Shown here: positions 7,592-16,013 of the stretch, one piece after another
Numbering within the stretch: position 1 is the stretch's first letter
Layout of the letters: each line of letters starts with the position of its first letter
From: Nocardia thailandica NBRC 100428
GTDB taxonomy: Bacteria > Actinomycetota > Actinomycetes > Mycobacteriales > Mycobacteriaceae
Length of the DNA stretch: 64,000 nt
Reading direction: 5' to 3'
Assembly: GCF_000308795.1 (NCBI RefSeq)
Contig: NZ_BAGK01000113.1
Span: forward strand, 1-64,000
Translations under genes and position numbers: made by a program
The notes under the pieces: model-generated
Told to the model about the DNA's origin: nothing
Seen by the model: the letters and a program-made list of their open reading frames with translations, nothing else
Databases searched by the model: none

Positions 7592-8919
7592 CGCCAGGCC
7601 GCCGGGTCGGCGCCGTAGGGCGGCGCGGGCCACGGATAGTCGTCGTAGCCGGGCACGGCGGGCCGCGCGCCGACGACCGGGCCGTGGGTCACCGTGGCCG
7701 CCGCGTCGGGCGGGGTCGCGGGTCCGTGGCCGGGGGTGCGTCCCCCCGCCGCGAGCAGCCACGCCGCGGTGCGCGCCAGGGCGGCGCGGACGGTCCGCCC
7801 GCGCCCGTCCTCGGCGCGGGCGCGCAGCGCGTCGAGGATGCCCGCCGCGAGCAGGTAGCCCGAGGCGTGGTCGAGGGCCTGGGCGGGCAGGGCGCCGGGG
7901 GCGCCGTCGGTGCCCTCCAGCAGCGCGATGCCGGACGCGGCCTGCACGAGACTGTCGAAGCCACGGCGCCCGCCCCACGGTCCGGACTCGCCCCAGGCGC
8001 AGAGGCGCGCGTGTACGAGCCCGGGACGGTCGGCCGCGACGCCGAGGGCCTCGAGCGCGCCGGGGCGGTACCCGGTGACCAGGACGTCGGCCTCGGCCAG
8101 CAGCGCGGTGAACGCGGCGAGCCCGCCGCGCAGATCCAGCAGCGCCGAGCGTTTGCCCTGGCAGTTGTCGAGGTACTGCCAGGCGATCTCCGGCATCGCG
8201 GGCGGGTCGATGCGCAGGACCTCGGCGCCGAGCAGGGCGAGGGTGCGGGTGGCCACGGGGCCGGCCAGGACCCGGGTCAGGTCGAGCACGCGCACGCCGG
8301 CCAGGGGCCGCTCGGCGGTCGCGTCGCGGGAGAAGCCCCCGCGGCCGTCCGGCGTGCGCGGCTCGACGGCGATCAGGGGACCCCCGCAAGCGGCGGTGCC
8401 CGCGGGGCTCGCGGCCCACTCCTGCTCGGTGCGCACCCGGAAGATCAGTGCCCCCGCCGCGGCGGCGGCGTCCTCCAGTTCGGCCGCCGGACGCGCCGCG
8501 AACCGGGCCCGCGCGGCCGCCGCGTCCGCGCCTGGGGGCAGGCCGAGCACCGCGAGGAGTCGATCACGGTGGTGGGGGTAGTTGGCGTGGGTGCGGACCC
8601 AGCCGTCGGCGGCGGGGAAGAACCCGGAGAGTTCGGCGAACGCGGCCGGGGGCGCGCCGTCGATGCGCAGCACGCGTTCGCTGGCGAACGCCCCCGCGAC
8701 CCGGCCCGGGTCGACCCGGACGGGCCGCGGGTCGAGCCCCTGGGCGGCGCGGACCCGATTCGCGGCCGCGCCGACGGCCGCCACCGACCCGGCCGCCAGC
8801 GCCCAGACGGGCAGCGTCGCCGCGAGGAGCCCGCCGGGATCGGGGATCTCGGCGGGCTCGGAGGCGGGTGCGCCGCAACCGGATTCGTAGGCGTGGACCA
8901 GCGCGGACGGCGAGCTCAT
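7588..8919 (-). CDS. CoA transferase family III (CaiB/BaiF) protein
   Basis: A 443-residue class III CoA-transferase. The N-terminal 190 residues are less conserved. The core begins around residue 200 with LAGVRVLDLTRVLAGPVATRTLALLGAEVLRI cut into its usual blocks, then NCQGKRSALLDLR, DVLVTGYRPGALEALG and GFDSLVQAASGIA. The last includes the region where the family places its catalytic Asp. Members move CoA between carboxylic acids, for example in carnitine, bile-acid or branched-chain acyl-CoA racemase pathways. The alpha-methylacyl-CoA racemase subgroup shares this fold and cannot be ruled out. No metabolic partners lie next to it. Confidence 0.85.
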   Translation of the reverse strand: MSSPSALVHAYESGCGAPASEPAEIPDPGGLLAATLPVWALAAGSVAAVGAAANRVRAAQGLDPRPVRVDPGRVAGAFASERVLRIDGAPPAAFAELSGFFPAADGWVRTHANYPHHRDRLLAVLGLPPGADAAAARARFAARPAAELEDAAAAAGALIFRVRTEQEWAASPAGTAACGGPLIAVEPRTPDGRGGFSRDATAERPLAGVRVLDLTRVLAGPVATRTLALLGAEVLRIDPPAMPEIAWQYLDNCQGKRSALLDLRGGLAAFTALLAEADVLVTGYRPGALEALGVAADRPGLVHARLCAWGESGPWGGRRGFDSLVQAASGIALLEGTDGAPGALPAQALDHASGYLLAAGILDALRARAEDGRGRTVRAALARTAAWLLAAGGRTPGHGPATPPDAAATVTHGPVVGARPAVPGYDDYPWPAPPYGADPAAWR

Positions 8920-8928
8920 GGGGGCAGC

Positions 8929-9102
8929 CTAGCCGCCCGCGCCGGAGCTGGGCGTCGTCACCGTCACAGCGGGTCCCGGGGCGAGTCGCCGGGTCGGGCA
9001 GCCGAAGTGCGCCGCCACATCGGCGAAGGGCACCTGCCCGGCCGGGTCGGCCGCGATGGCCTCGGCCACCGGAGGCGGGATGGGCGCCCGGTACGCGGGC
9101 AT
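8929..9102 (-). CDS. Putative small protein (57 aa), unknown
   Basis: A 57-codon reading frame, MPAYRAPIPPPVAEAIAADP onward, ending 9 bases upstream of the CoA-transferase ATG on the same strand. It is Pro/Ala-rich with a helix-like middle (PVAEAIAADPAGQVPFADVAAHFG). No family is recognised. Spacing suggests co-transcription, but the high GC makes chance frames likely. It may also be a remnant of a longer gene. Confidence 0.3.
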   Translation of the reverse strand: MPAYRAPIPPPVAEAIAADPAGQVPFADVAAHFGCPTRRLAPGPAVTVTTPSSGAGG

Positions 9103-9275
9103 CTCGACCGCGAGCGACGGGGCGACACGGGGACCGCGCGATCGCCTCCGCGCGATCCCGCCCGAGCGGCTGGTAGAGGGGCGGAGTCGGTGAGCGTGTC
9201 GGCGCGAGGTGCGCGAACCGGGGAGCGCCGGAGAAGGGGAGCGAGAATCCGGTCGCCGTGTCCGGTTCGGGCCGG

Positions 9276-9707
9276 CTACGGCCAGGTGCGCCGGGCGCGC
9301 AGTCCCGCGACGCCGATCGCCAGGTCCGCGGCGATCTCGAACAGGGCGGCGAACCAGGAGAACCCGGTGACCTTCGCCGACGGCGGCGCGGCGACGAAGC
9401 TGTCGCTGAGCGGCCCGAACCAGTCGGGGAGCAGATGTACGACGGTGAATCCGGCCGCGCTGACGAAACCCACCGTCGCGGCCGCGACCGGCGCCCAGCG
9501 CTGGCCGGTGAACACCAGGACGATGGTGACCACCGCGGCCAGCATCTGGATCGTGCCGAGCGTCATCACCAGCATGGAGACCACGCTCATGCCGCGGCGG
9601 AGATGGTCGGCGCCGTGGACGCCGAGCGCGACGGCGAAGACGACGGTCGTCCAGCGCAGGGCGGTGTTCTCGGTCGCGGTCTGTCGCGGTGTGGTCGCCT
9701 CGGTCAT
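9276..9707 (-). CDS. Small multi-pass membrane protein
   Basis: A 143-residue hydrophobic protein with about four predicted transmembrane segments (residues about 18-36, 43-66, 70-92 and 118-135). The loop FTVVHLLPDWFGPLSDSF carries conserved-looking His, Pro and Asp residues before the last helix. No enzymatic motif is visible; it resembles actinobacterial hypothetical membrane proteins of the DUF4383/DoxX size class but I cannot assign it. It is preceded by a short dyad-like element (ACACAGTGT near 9735). It is a single gene between the CoA-transferase region and the MFS transporter. Confidence 0.7.
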   Translation of the reverse strand: MTEATTPRQTATENTALRWTTVVFAVALGVHGADHLRRGMSVVSMLVMTLGTIQMLAAVVTIVLVFTGQRWAPVAAATVGFVSAAGFTVVHLLPDWFGPLSDSFVAAPPSAKVTGFSWFAALFEIAADLAIGVAGLRARRTWP

Positions 9708-9791
9708 GGCCCCTCCAACCGGATCCGTTAGTACGACACAGTGTAGTAGAGATTGCCGCGGGACGGGCCGAAATCCGCCCCCGCGTTCCGT

Positions 9792-11234
9792 TCAGCCGTG
9801 CCCGTCCGGTCGGCCGTCGCGAAACGCGCGCCCCCGGGACGCGACGGTCGCGGCCAGCGAGGCCGCCGCGCACAGCGCGATCGCCCACATCAGCGATCCG
9901 CTCGACGCGGTGCCGCCGAAGGCCAGCAGCACACCGGTGCTCAGCGCGAGGCAGAACGTCGCCGAAAGCCGTTGCGTCAGTTGCAGGAACGCGGCCGCGA
10001 CCCCGTGCAGCGAACCGGGCGCGAAGGACAGCGTCACCGTGCGCAGCGCCGGTTCGACCACCCCGCCCGAGGCGCCGGCGGCCGTCTGGAGCACCGACAA
10101 GACGGCGAACAACACCCAGCCGTCCCACCACAGCGCGGCCAGGCCGCTGCCCGCCAGCACGGCGGTCTGCGCCACCAGCCCGTGGGTCACCGAGGCGGTC
10201 CCGTAGGTGGCGAACAACCGCTCGCCCCAGCGCGCCGCCACCATCCGCGCCACCGCCGCCGGGACGAGGGCGCCCGCGACCGCCGGGGCGGGAATCGCGC
10301 AGACCTGGAGGAAGAACACGGTCTTCACCGTCATGAAGGCCAGCGAGGAGCCGAACCACAAGAGCGCGACCACGTTTCCCGTCACATACCCACGCGAGCC
10401 GATCAGCGCGGGGGCGAACAGGGGCAGCTTCCCGCGCCGCGCGTAGGCGCGCTCCCAGCGCACGAGCCCGGCCACCAGCAGCGTGCCGGCCGGCACGATC
10501 GCCGCGACGACCGCGCCGGGGAGCCCCGGGTCGACGGCCGGGATCGTCACCAGGACCACCAGGACGCCGAGCATCGCGATGCCCGGCAGATCGAGGTCGG
10601 CGCGGGGGCGGCCGCGCGGCGTGCGCGGCAGCCCCCGCAGCCCCAGCGCCACGGCGGCGAGGGTGAACGGCGTCTGCACCAGCAGGATCACCCGCCACGC
10701 GGAATCGGCAGGCAGCAGCCACAGCGCCGAACCGGCGACGAGCGGGCCGGCGACCGCCGCGAACGCGCCGGCGATGGTGTACCCGGCCAGCGCCCGCAAC
10801 CGCTCCGGACCCCGGAACACGTCCTGGATGACGCCGAGGACCTGCGCGCTGAGAATGCCCGCCCCGAAGCCCTGGAGCAGGCGCCCGCCGATCAGCAGCC
10901 CGGCCCCGCCGGCCAGCGCCGTGGTCAGCGTCCCCGCGAGGAAGACCAGCAGGCCGGTGACGAACAGCGCGCGCCTGCCGTAGGCGTCGCCGAGCCGGCC
11001 CGCCGGGGCGAGGCCGAGACCGAAGGTGAGCGACAGCGCGGCGAGGAACCACTGCACGGCGGCGTCGGAGAGGTCGAGTGAGGACCGCACCGCGGGCGCG
11101 GTGAACGCCACCACCGCGGCGTCGAACAGGGTCGCGAAACCCGCGCCGTAACAGCACCACAGCGTCGCGCGCCGCTCGACGCCCGCGCCGGGCGGGTGCC
11201 CGGTCACGACGGAAGCGGCCGCCCCGCCGCTCAC
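9792..11234 (-). CDS. MFS transporter (DHA2/EmrB-like drug efflux type)
   Basis: About 480 residues with roughly 14 hydrophobic segments, the pattern of the 14-TM DHA2 family of proton-driven drug exporters. The conserved loop between helices 2 and 3 reads LAPAGRLGDAYGRRALFVTG (motif A: G..aDr.Grr). Motif C-like glycines appear in helix 5 (GAFAAVAGPLVAGSALW). Substrate unknown. The start is uncertain: GTG 11234 is used, and GTG 11207 would give a 471-residue protein; neither has a clear ribosome site. It is divergent from the flavoprotein operon, so it could export or import that operon's substrate, but the link is positional only. Confidence 0.82.
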   Translation of the reverse strand: MSGGAAASVVTGHPPGAGVERRATLWCCYGAGFATLFDAAVVAFTAPAVRSSLDLSDAAVQWFLAALSLTFGLGLAPAGRLGDAYGRRALFVTGLLVFLAGTLTTALAGGAGLLIGGRLLQGFGAGILSAQVLGVIQDVFRGPERLRALAGYTIAGAFAAVAGPLVAGSALWLLPADSAWRVILLVQTPFTLAAVALGLRGLPRTPRGRPRADLDLPGIAMLGVLVVLVTIPAVDPGLPGAVVAAIVPAGTLLVAGLVRWERAYARRGKLPLFAPALIGSRGYVTGNVVALLWFGSSLAFMTVKTVFFLQVCAIPAPAVAGALVPAAVARMVAARWGERLFATYGTASVTHGLVAQTAVLAGSGLAALWWDGWVLFAVLSVLQTAAGASGGVVEPALRTVTLSFAPGSLHGVAAAFLQLTQRLSATFCLALSTGVLLAFGGTASSGSLMWAIALCAAASLAATVASRGRAFRDGRPDGHG

Positions 11235-11355
11235 CCGGACACCGCGCCACGATTCATGGGAGGATTCTGTGCCGACGCGCGGGCGAACACACCCTTTGTG
11301 ATCCCGCTGCGCGCAACCGGTGAATGCCCGCCCGCCCGGCGTCATGGTGAGGCCC

Positions 11356-12576
11356 ATGACATCCACAGAGACGAAACGCCCGGCCGATTCCGAACTGGAT
11401 GACGTCTTCGCCCCGATCTTCGCGCGGATCGCCGCCGGCGCCGTCGCCAGGGAGACCGACCGGACCCTCGCCCACACCGAGATCGACGCCCTGCGCGCGG
11501 CCCGCTTCGGCGCGTTGCGCGTGCCCGTGGAGTACGGCGGCCACGGCGCGAGCGTGCGCCAGCTGTTCGGGCTGCTGATCGACCTCGCCGCCGCCGAATC
11601 CAATCTCCCGCAGGCCCTGCGGGTGCACTTCTCCTTCGTCGAGGACCAGCTGCTGGCGGACCCCGGCCCCGCGCGCGAGCGGTGGCTGCGCGCGATCAGC
11701 GAGGGCACCCTCGTCGGCAACGCGATCACCGAACCCGGCGTCGGCGCCGTCGACCGCTATCGCACCCGCCTGACCCGCGACGGCGAGCACTGGCGCCTGG
11801 ACGGCACCAAGTTCTACAGCACCGGCTCCCTCTACGCCGACCACATCCTGGTCGCGGCCGATCGCGACGGCGAACGGGTCGGCGTGCTGGTCGGCGCCCG
11901 GGACGAGGGCGTGCGCCTGCACGACGACTGGGACGGGTTCGGCCAGCGCCTCACCGCCAGCGGCACCACCGAGTTCACCGCCGTCCGGGTGCGCGAGGAC
12001 CAGATCCTCGGCCCCGGCTACGGCGTGCCCGGACCCACGTACGCGACCGCATATCTGCAGCTCGTGCAGCTGGCGGTCCTCGCGGGCATCGCGCAGCGCG
12101 CCGAGGCCGACGTGCGCGCGTGGGTCGCCCACCGCACCCGCGGCTACACCCACTCCGCGGCCGACCTGCCCCGCCACGACCCGCTGGTGCAGCAGGTGAT
12201 CGGGAAGCTGTCCGCGGCCGCCTTCGCCGCGCGCGCGACGGTGCTCGCGGTGGCCGAGCGACTCGACGAGGTGCTCGACGCCGGGGCCGGGGACGAGAGC
12301 GCGCTCGTCGCCGTGGAACTCGCCGCCGCCCAGGCCCAGCTCGCGGTGATCGACCTCGTGCTGCCCGCGACCAGCCTGCTGTTCGAGGTGGGCGGCGCCT
12401 CCCTCGTGTCCGAGGGCCTGCGTCTGGATCGGCACTGGCGCAACGCGCGCACCATCTCCGTGCACAACCCGGCCATCCAGAAGGCCAGGGCGGTGGGCGA
12501 CCATCTCCTCAACGGCACCGACCTGCCGTTCGGATGGAGCGCGGGCGAGCGGGTCCCCGCCTCCGAGGAGGCGTGA
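11356..12576 (+). CDS. Acyl-CoA dehydrogenase-fold flavin monooxygenase (DszC/SfnB-like)
   Basis: A 406-residue acyl-CoA-dehydrogenase-fold protein. Blocks GNAITEPGVG, WRLDGTKFYSTGSLYADHILV and DDWDGFGQRLTASGTTEF match the DszC/SfnB/TdsC-type subgroup, which uses reduced FMN and O2 on organosulfur or related substrates rather than oxidising acyl-CoA. The typical acyl-CoA dehydrogenase catalytic Glu region is not evident. The ATG follows GGTGAGG at 11346-11352. It is coupled to a DszA/NtaA-like monooxygenase (TGATG overlap), a pairing known from sulfur-scavenging pathways. A flavin reductase is not in the window and would have to come from elsewhere. Confidence 0.85.
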   Translation: MTSTETKRPADSELDDVFAPIFARIAAGAVARETDRTLAHTEIDALRAARFGALRVPVEYGGHGASVRQLFGLLIDLAAAESNLPQALRVHFSFVEDQLLADPGPARERWLRAISEGTLVGNAITEPGVGAVDRYRTRLTRDGEHWRLDGTKFYSTGSLYADHILVAADRDGERVGVLVGARDEGVRLHDDWDGFGQRLTASGTTEFTAVRVREDQILGPGYGVPGPTYATAYLQLVQLAVLAGIAQRAEADVRAWVAHRTRGYTHSAADLPRHDPLVQQVIGKLSAAAFAARATVLAVAERLDEVLDAGAGDESALVAVELAAAQAQLAVIDLVLPATSLLFEVGGASLVSEGLRLDRHWRNARTISVHNPAIQKARAVGDHLLNGTDLPFGWSAGERVPASEEA

Positions 12577-14009
12577 TGACCCGCCGAATCCGGTTCAACG
12601 CCTTCGACATGAACTGCGTGGCCCACCAGTCGCCCGGACTGTGGCGCCACCCCGAGGATCAGTCGCACCGGTACAAGGAACTGAGCTACTGGACCGACCT
12701 GGCGCGGCTGCTCGAGCGCGGCCGGTTCGACGGCCTCTTCATCGCCGACGTCCTCGGCACCTACGACGTGTACGGCGGCAACGACATCGCCGCGCTGCGT
12801 CACGGCGCCCAGATCCCGGTGGCCGACCCGTTGCTGCTGGTGACGGCGATGGCGGCCGTGACCGAGCACCTCGGATTCGGCGTCACCACCGGCACCGGTT
12901 TCGAGCATCCCTTCCCGTTCGCCCGCCGCCTGTCCACCCTCGACCACCTCACGGGCGGGCGCGTCGGCTGGAACGTGGTGACCGGCTACCTGCCCTCGGC
13001 CGCCCGCAACCTCGGCGCCGACGACCAGCTCGACCACGACGACCGCTACGACCAGGCCGACGAGTACCTCGAGGTGCTCTACAAGCTGTGGGAGGGCTCG
13101 TGGGAGGACGACGCGGTCGTGCGCGACGCCGAGCGCGGCATCTACGTCGACCCGGCCAAGGTGCACCACATCGGCCATCGCGGACGGCATTTCACCGTGC
13201 CCGGCATCCACCTGTCCGAGCCCTCGCCGCAGCGCACCCCGGTGATCTACCAGGCCGGGGCGTCCCCGCGCGGTGTGCGCTTCGCCGCCGAGAACGCCGA
13301 GGCGATCTTCGTGGCCGCGCCCTCGAAACGGGTCCTCGCCCAGACGGTCTCGCGTATCCGCGACGCGCTCGAGGCGGCGGGCCGTGACCGGTACGCGGCC
13401 CGGATCTACGCGCTGGCCACCCTCGTCACCGACGCCACCGACGAGGCCGCCCGCGCCAAACACGAGGAGTACCTGTCCTACGCCAGCGTCGAGGGCGGGC
13501 TGGTCTTCATGTCCGGCTGGATGGGCATCGACCTGTCGCGCTACGACCTCGACGATCCCATCGGCGACGTCGAGAGCAACGCGATCCGTTCCGCGGTCGC
13601 CGCGTTCCAGGAGTTCGACGACGACGGTCGCGCCTGGACGGTGCGCGACATCGGCCGCTGGGCCGGGATCGGCGGCATGGGACCGGTGTTCGTCGGCTCG
13701 GGGGAGACCGTCGCCGACCGGCTCCAGGAATGGGTGGCCGAGACCGACCTCGACGGGTTCAACCTCGCCTACGCCATCACCCCCGGCAGCTTCGAGGACG
13801 TGGTGCGCCACGTCGTCCCCGTCCTCACCGCGCGCGGCGCCTACGCGGCGGAACACGCCCCGGGGACCCTGCGGCACGCGCTGTTCGGCGCGGGCGACCG
13901 GCTCCCGCCCGGGCATCGCGGCGCGTCCTACCGGGTGGGCGGGGCGAACTCGACCGTGCTGCCGGAGACGGTGTCGCGGCCCGGTGCGATCGCCATCGAT
14001 TCCCGCTGA
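12576..14009 (+). CDS. NtaA/SnaA/DszA-family FMNH2-dependent monooxygenase
   Basis: A 477-residue luciferase-like monooxygenase of the NtaA/DszA/SoxA group (usually 440-480 residues). Typical blocks are FNAFDMNCVAHQSPGLWRHP, RGRFDGLFIADVLGTYDVYG, GFGVTTGTGFEHPFPFARRL, GGRVGWNVVTGY and PVIYQAGASPRGV. The family uses reduced FMN from a separate reductase to oxygenate sulfones, nitrilotriacetate or EDTA. The ATG overlaps the upstream stop by one base (TGATG) behind a GAGGAGG site, so the two genes are translationally coupled. Role inferred: scavenging of sulfur or nitrogen from organic compounds. Substrate unknown. Confidence 0.9.
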   Translation: MTRRIRFNAFDMNCVAHQSPGLWRHPEDQSHRYKELSYWTDLARLLERGRFDGLFIADVLGTYDVYGGNDIAALRHGAQIPVADPLLLVTAMAAVTEHLGFGVTTGTGFEHPFPFARRLSTLDHLTGGRVGWNVVTGYLPSAARNLGADDQLDHDDRYDQADEYLEVLYKLWEGSWEDDAVVRDAERGIYVDPAKVHHIGHRGRHFTVPGIHLSEPSPQRTPVIYQAGASPRGVRFAAENAEAIFVAAPSKRVLAQTVSRIRDALEAAGRDRYAARIYALATLVTDATDEAARAKHEEYLSYASVEGGLVFMSGWMGIDLSRYDLDDPIGDVESNAIRSAVAAFQEFDDDGRAWTVRDIGRWAGIGGMGPVFVGSGETVADRLQEWVAETDLDGFNLAYAITPGSFEDVVRHVVPVLTARGAYAAEHAPGTLRHALFGAGDRLPPGHRGASYRVGGANSTVLPETVSRPGAIAIDSR

Positions 14010-14053
14010 TCCCAACCCTGCTGTGCGGGAGCCGAATCGAGCACCATGCGGAT

Positions 14054-15439
14054 ATGACATCGCAGAATCCCGCTTCACGTTCCACGCGTTCGGCCGCGAT
14101 CGTCGGCGCCGGACAGACCGGCGTCACCGCGGCGCTAGGACTGCTCGACGCCGGCTTCGAGGTCACGCTCTACAGCGACCGCGACCAGCAGGCACTCCGC
14201 AACGAGGTGCCCGCCACCGGCACCGCCCTGGAATTCGGTGTGGCGCAACAGGCCGAACTCGCCCTCGGCCTGGACACCTACACCACCAGGGCGCCCCGCC
14301 ACACCGGGCTCAGCGTCCGCATCGCCGACCCCGACCGCAACGAACTGATCGCCTTCGACGGCGTGTTCGACGGCTACGTCGGGGTCGCGGTCGACACCCG
14401 GCTCAAGGCCGACGAGCGGCTCACCGCGTTCCGTGAGCGCGGTGGCCGTTTCGTCGTCGAGCAGGTCACCCCCCAGACCCTGGACCGGATCGCCGCCGGG
14501 CACGACCTGACCCTGGTGGCGACCGGCCGCGGCGGCCTGTCCGAGCTGTTCCCCGTCGACACCGAACGCACCGTCTACGACGCGCCGCAGCGGTCGCTGC
14601 TCACCGTCACGGTCACCGGTCTCGGGCACGGGCCCGACGTGTTCGCCCACCGCAGTCCCGCCGGTGGCGCGCACAGCGGGTTCTCCATCTTCGCCGACCA
14701 GGGTGAGGGCTGGTGGGGTCCGTACCTGCACAAGGACGCCGGCCCGAGCTGGGCGTTCCTGGGCTGGGCCCGCCCGGGCAGCGATTTCGAACGCCGTTTC
14801 GCCGCCGCCGATTCCGCCGCGTCGGCGCATCGGATCGTCACCGAGCTCTACCGCGACTACGTCGACTGGGACCTCCCCGAGGTCCTGGCGACGCGCGTCA
14901 TCGAGGACGACCCGCACTCCTGGCTGAAGGGCGCGGTGCGTCCGGTCGTGCGTGCCGGCGTCGGCCACACCGCGAGCGGTCATCCCGTGGCCTCCCTCGG
15001 CGACACCTCCGTCGCCTACGACCCGATCGCGGGCCAGGGCGCCCAGAGCGGCCTGATCCAGGCGCAGCGCCTGGTCGCCGCGGCCGCCGTCCACGACGGC
15101 GCGTTCGACGAGGCATGGATCGCCGCCCGCTACGCGGAGTTCCTCGCCGTCCGCGGCGACGCGGCGGCCAAGGTGACCCGCCTGTTCCTCAGCGACCCCG
15201 CCTTCGCCGACCTCGGCGGCCAGTTCTTCGCCACCGCCGCCGTCGACCCACGCTTCGCGAGCGCCCTGGTCGGCCTCCTCCACCACCCCCAGCCCTTCCT
15301 CGGCATCGAGACTCCCGACCAGGCAGGCGCCTACATCGAGCAGGTCACCGGCGTCCCCGCCGCCGACCTGCTCGCCCGCTTCGAGCCCGCGGGCCGCTTC
15401 GCCCGTTCGGCCTACGGCGCGGCGCTGAGCCGGGTCTGA
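14054..15439 (+). CDS. Styrene/indole monooxygenase-like flavoprotein (StyA-type)
   Basis: A 461-residue two-component-type flavin monooxygenase. The N-terminal Rossmann motif is AIVGAGQTGVTAALGLLDAG. The substrate-domain and FAD blocks FDGYVGVAVDTRL, VATGRGGLSELF and ASLGDTSVAYDPIAGQGAQSG are characteristic of StyA (group E), which epoxidises styrene or oxidises indole using FADH2 from the reductase StyB. No StyB-like gene is present. It lies 44 bases after the NtaA-like gene and probably belongs to the same transcript. The grouping of three oxygenases that all need reduced flavin suggests a shared external reductase. Confidence 0.85.
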   Translation: MTSQNPASRSTRSAAIVGAGQTGVTAALGLLDAGFEVTLYSDRDQQALRNEVPATGTALEFGVAQQAELALGLDTYTTRAPRHTGLSVRIADPDRNELIAFDGVFDGYVGVAVDTRLKADERLTAFRERGGRFVVEQVTPQTLDRIAAGHDLTLVATGRGGLSELFPVDTERTVYDAPQRSLLTVTVTGLGHGPDVFAHRSPAGGAHSGFSIFADQGEGWWGPYLHKDAGPSWAFLGWARPGSDFERRFAAADSAASAHRIVTELYRDYVDWDLPEVLATRVIEDDPHSWLKGAVRPVVRAGVGHTASGHPVASLGDTSVAYDPIAGQGAQSGLIQAQRLVAAAAVHDGAFDEAWIAARYAEFLAVRGDAAAKVTRLFLSDPAFADLGGQFFATAAVDPRFASALVGLLHHPQPFLGIETPDQAGAYIEQVTGVPAADLLARFEPAGRFARSAYGAALSRV

Positions 15440-15458
15440 GGTTCGGTCGCCGGACCCG

Positions 15459-15500
15459 CCGGGCCCGGCGTCGGCCTCATACGGCCGGCGACGGGCCCGG
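15459..15500 (+). terminator. GC-rich hairpin after the flavoprotein operon
   Basis: CCGGGCCCG (15459-15467) pairs with CGGGCCCGG (15492-15500). An additional imperfect inner stem forms between GCGTCGGC and GGCCGGCG. It begins 19 bases after the StyA-like stop. There is no U-tract, as usual for actinobacterial hairpins. The rest of the 15440-15706 spacer shows no gene I can support. Confidence 0.5.
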
Positions 15501-15706
15501 GGGTGCCGGGGTATCCCTGCCGACCTGTCCGCCGGCGCGTCCGCCACGTCGCGGCCGGCAGCGTCGACTCGTCTCACCCACTGTCGTCGCGGCCTCGCCA
15601 CCGACGCTGCCCGCGCCTGATCCCTCGCCGGGCTCAGCCGGGTCGGCGACGGCGCCACTGCGAGGGACCGTCCCGGCTGTCGGTGGGCGGGACTATCGTG
15701 CCCGCC

Positions 15707-16006
15707 ATGGAGGCGCGCGAGTACGAGTTCACGGCCGAGGTCGCCGTCGCGGCGACGGGCAACTGGCACTTCGTCGCGCTCCCGGAGGACGCCGCCGACG
15801 ACATCGCCGACCGGCATCCGCGCACGGGGCCCGGATTCGGGGCCGTGCCGGTCACGGTCACCCTCGGGGCGACCACCTGGTCGACGTCGCTGTTCCCGGA
15901 CAAGGCACTCGGAACCTACGTCCTGCCGGTCAAGAAGCCGGTGTTGCGCGCCGAGGGGCTCGCGGCCGGCGATCCGGCGGACATCAGCCTGCGCACGGGG
16001 CGGTGA
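15707..16006 (+). CDS. DUF1905-family protein
   Basis: A 99-residue beta-rich protein matching DUF1905 in layout: an N-terminal strand pair (YEFTAEVAVAATGNWHFVALP), a middle VPVTVTLGATTWSTSLFPDK and C-terminal YVLPVKKPVLRAEGLAAGD. The family is widespread and sometimes fused to YdeI-like (OmdA) domains; its biochemical role is unknown. The ATG has no strong ribosome site. It converges with the carboxylate-amine ligase gene, the two stops being 7 bases apart. Confidence 0.85.
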   Translation: MEAREYEFTAEVAVAATGNWHFVALPEDAADDIADRHPRTGPGFGAVPVTVTLGATTWSTSLFPDKALGTYVLPVKKPVLRAEGLAAGDPADISLRTGR

Positions 16007-16013
16007 GGCGGCC

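Noticed and set aside
7228..10206. A 992-codon plus-strand open frame
   Set aside because: It is opposite or out of frame with TetR, CoA-transferase, membrane protein and MFS genes that all have clear families. Extreme GC makes such long shadow frames routine here.
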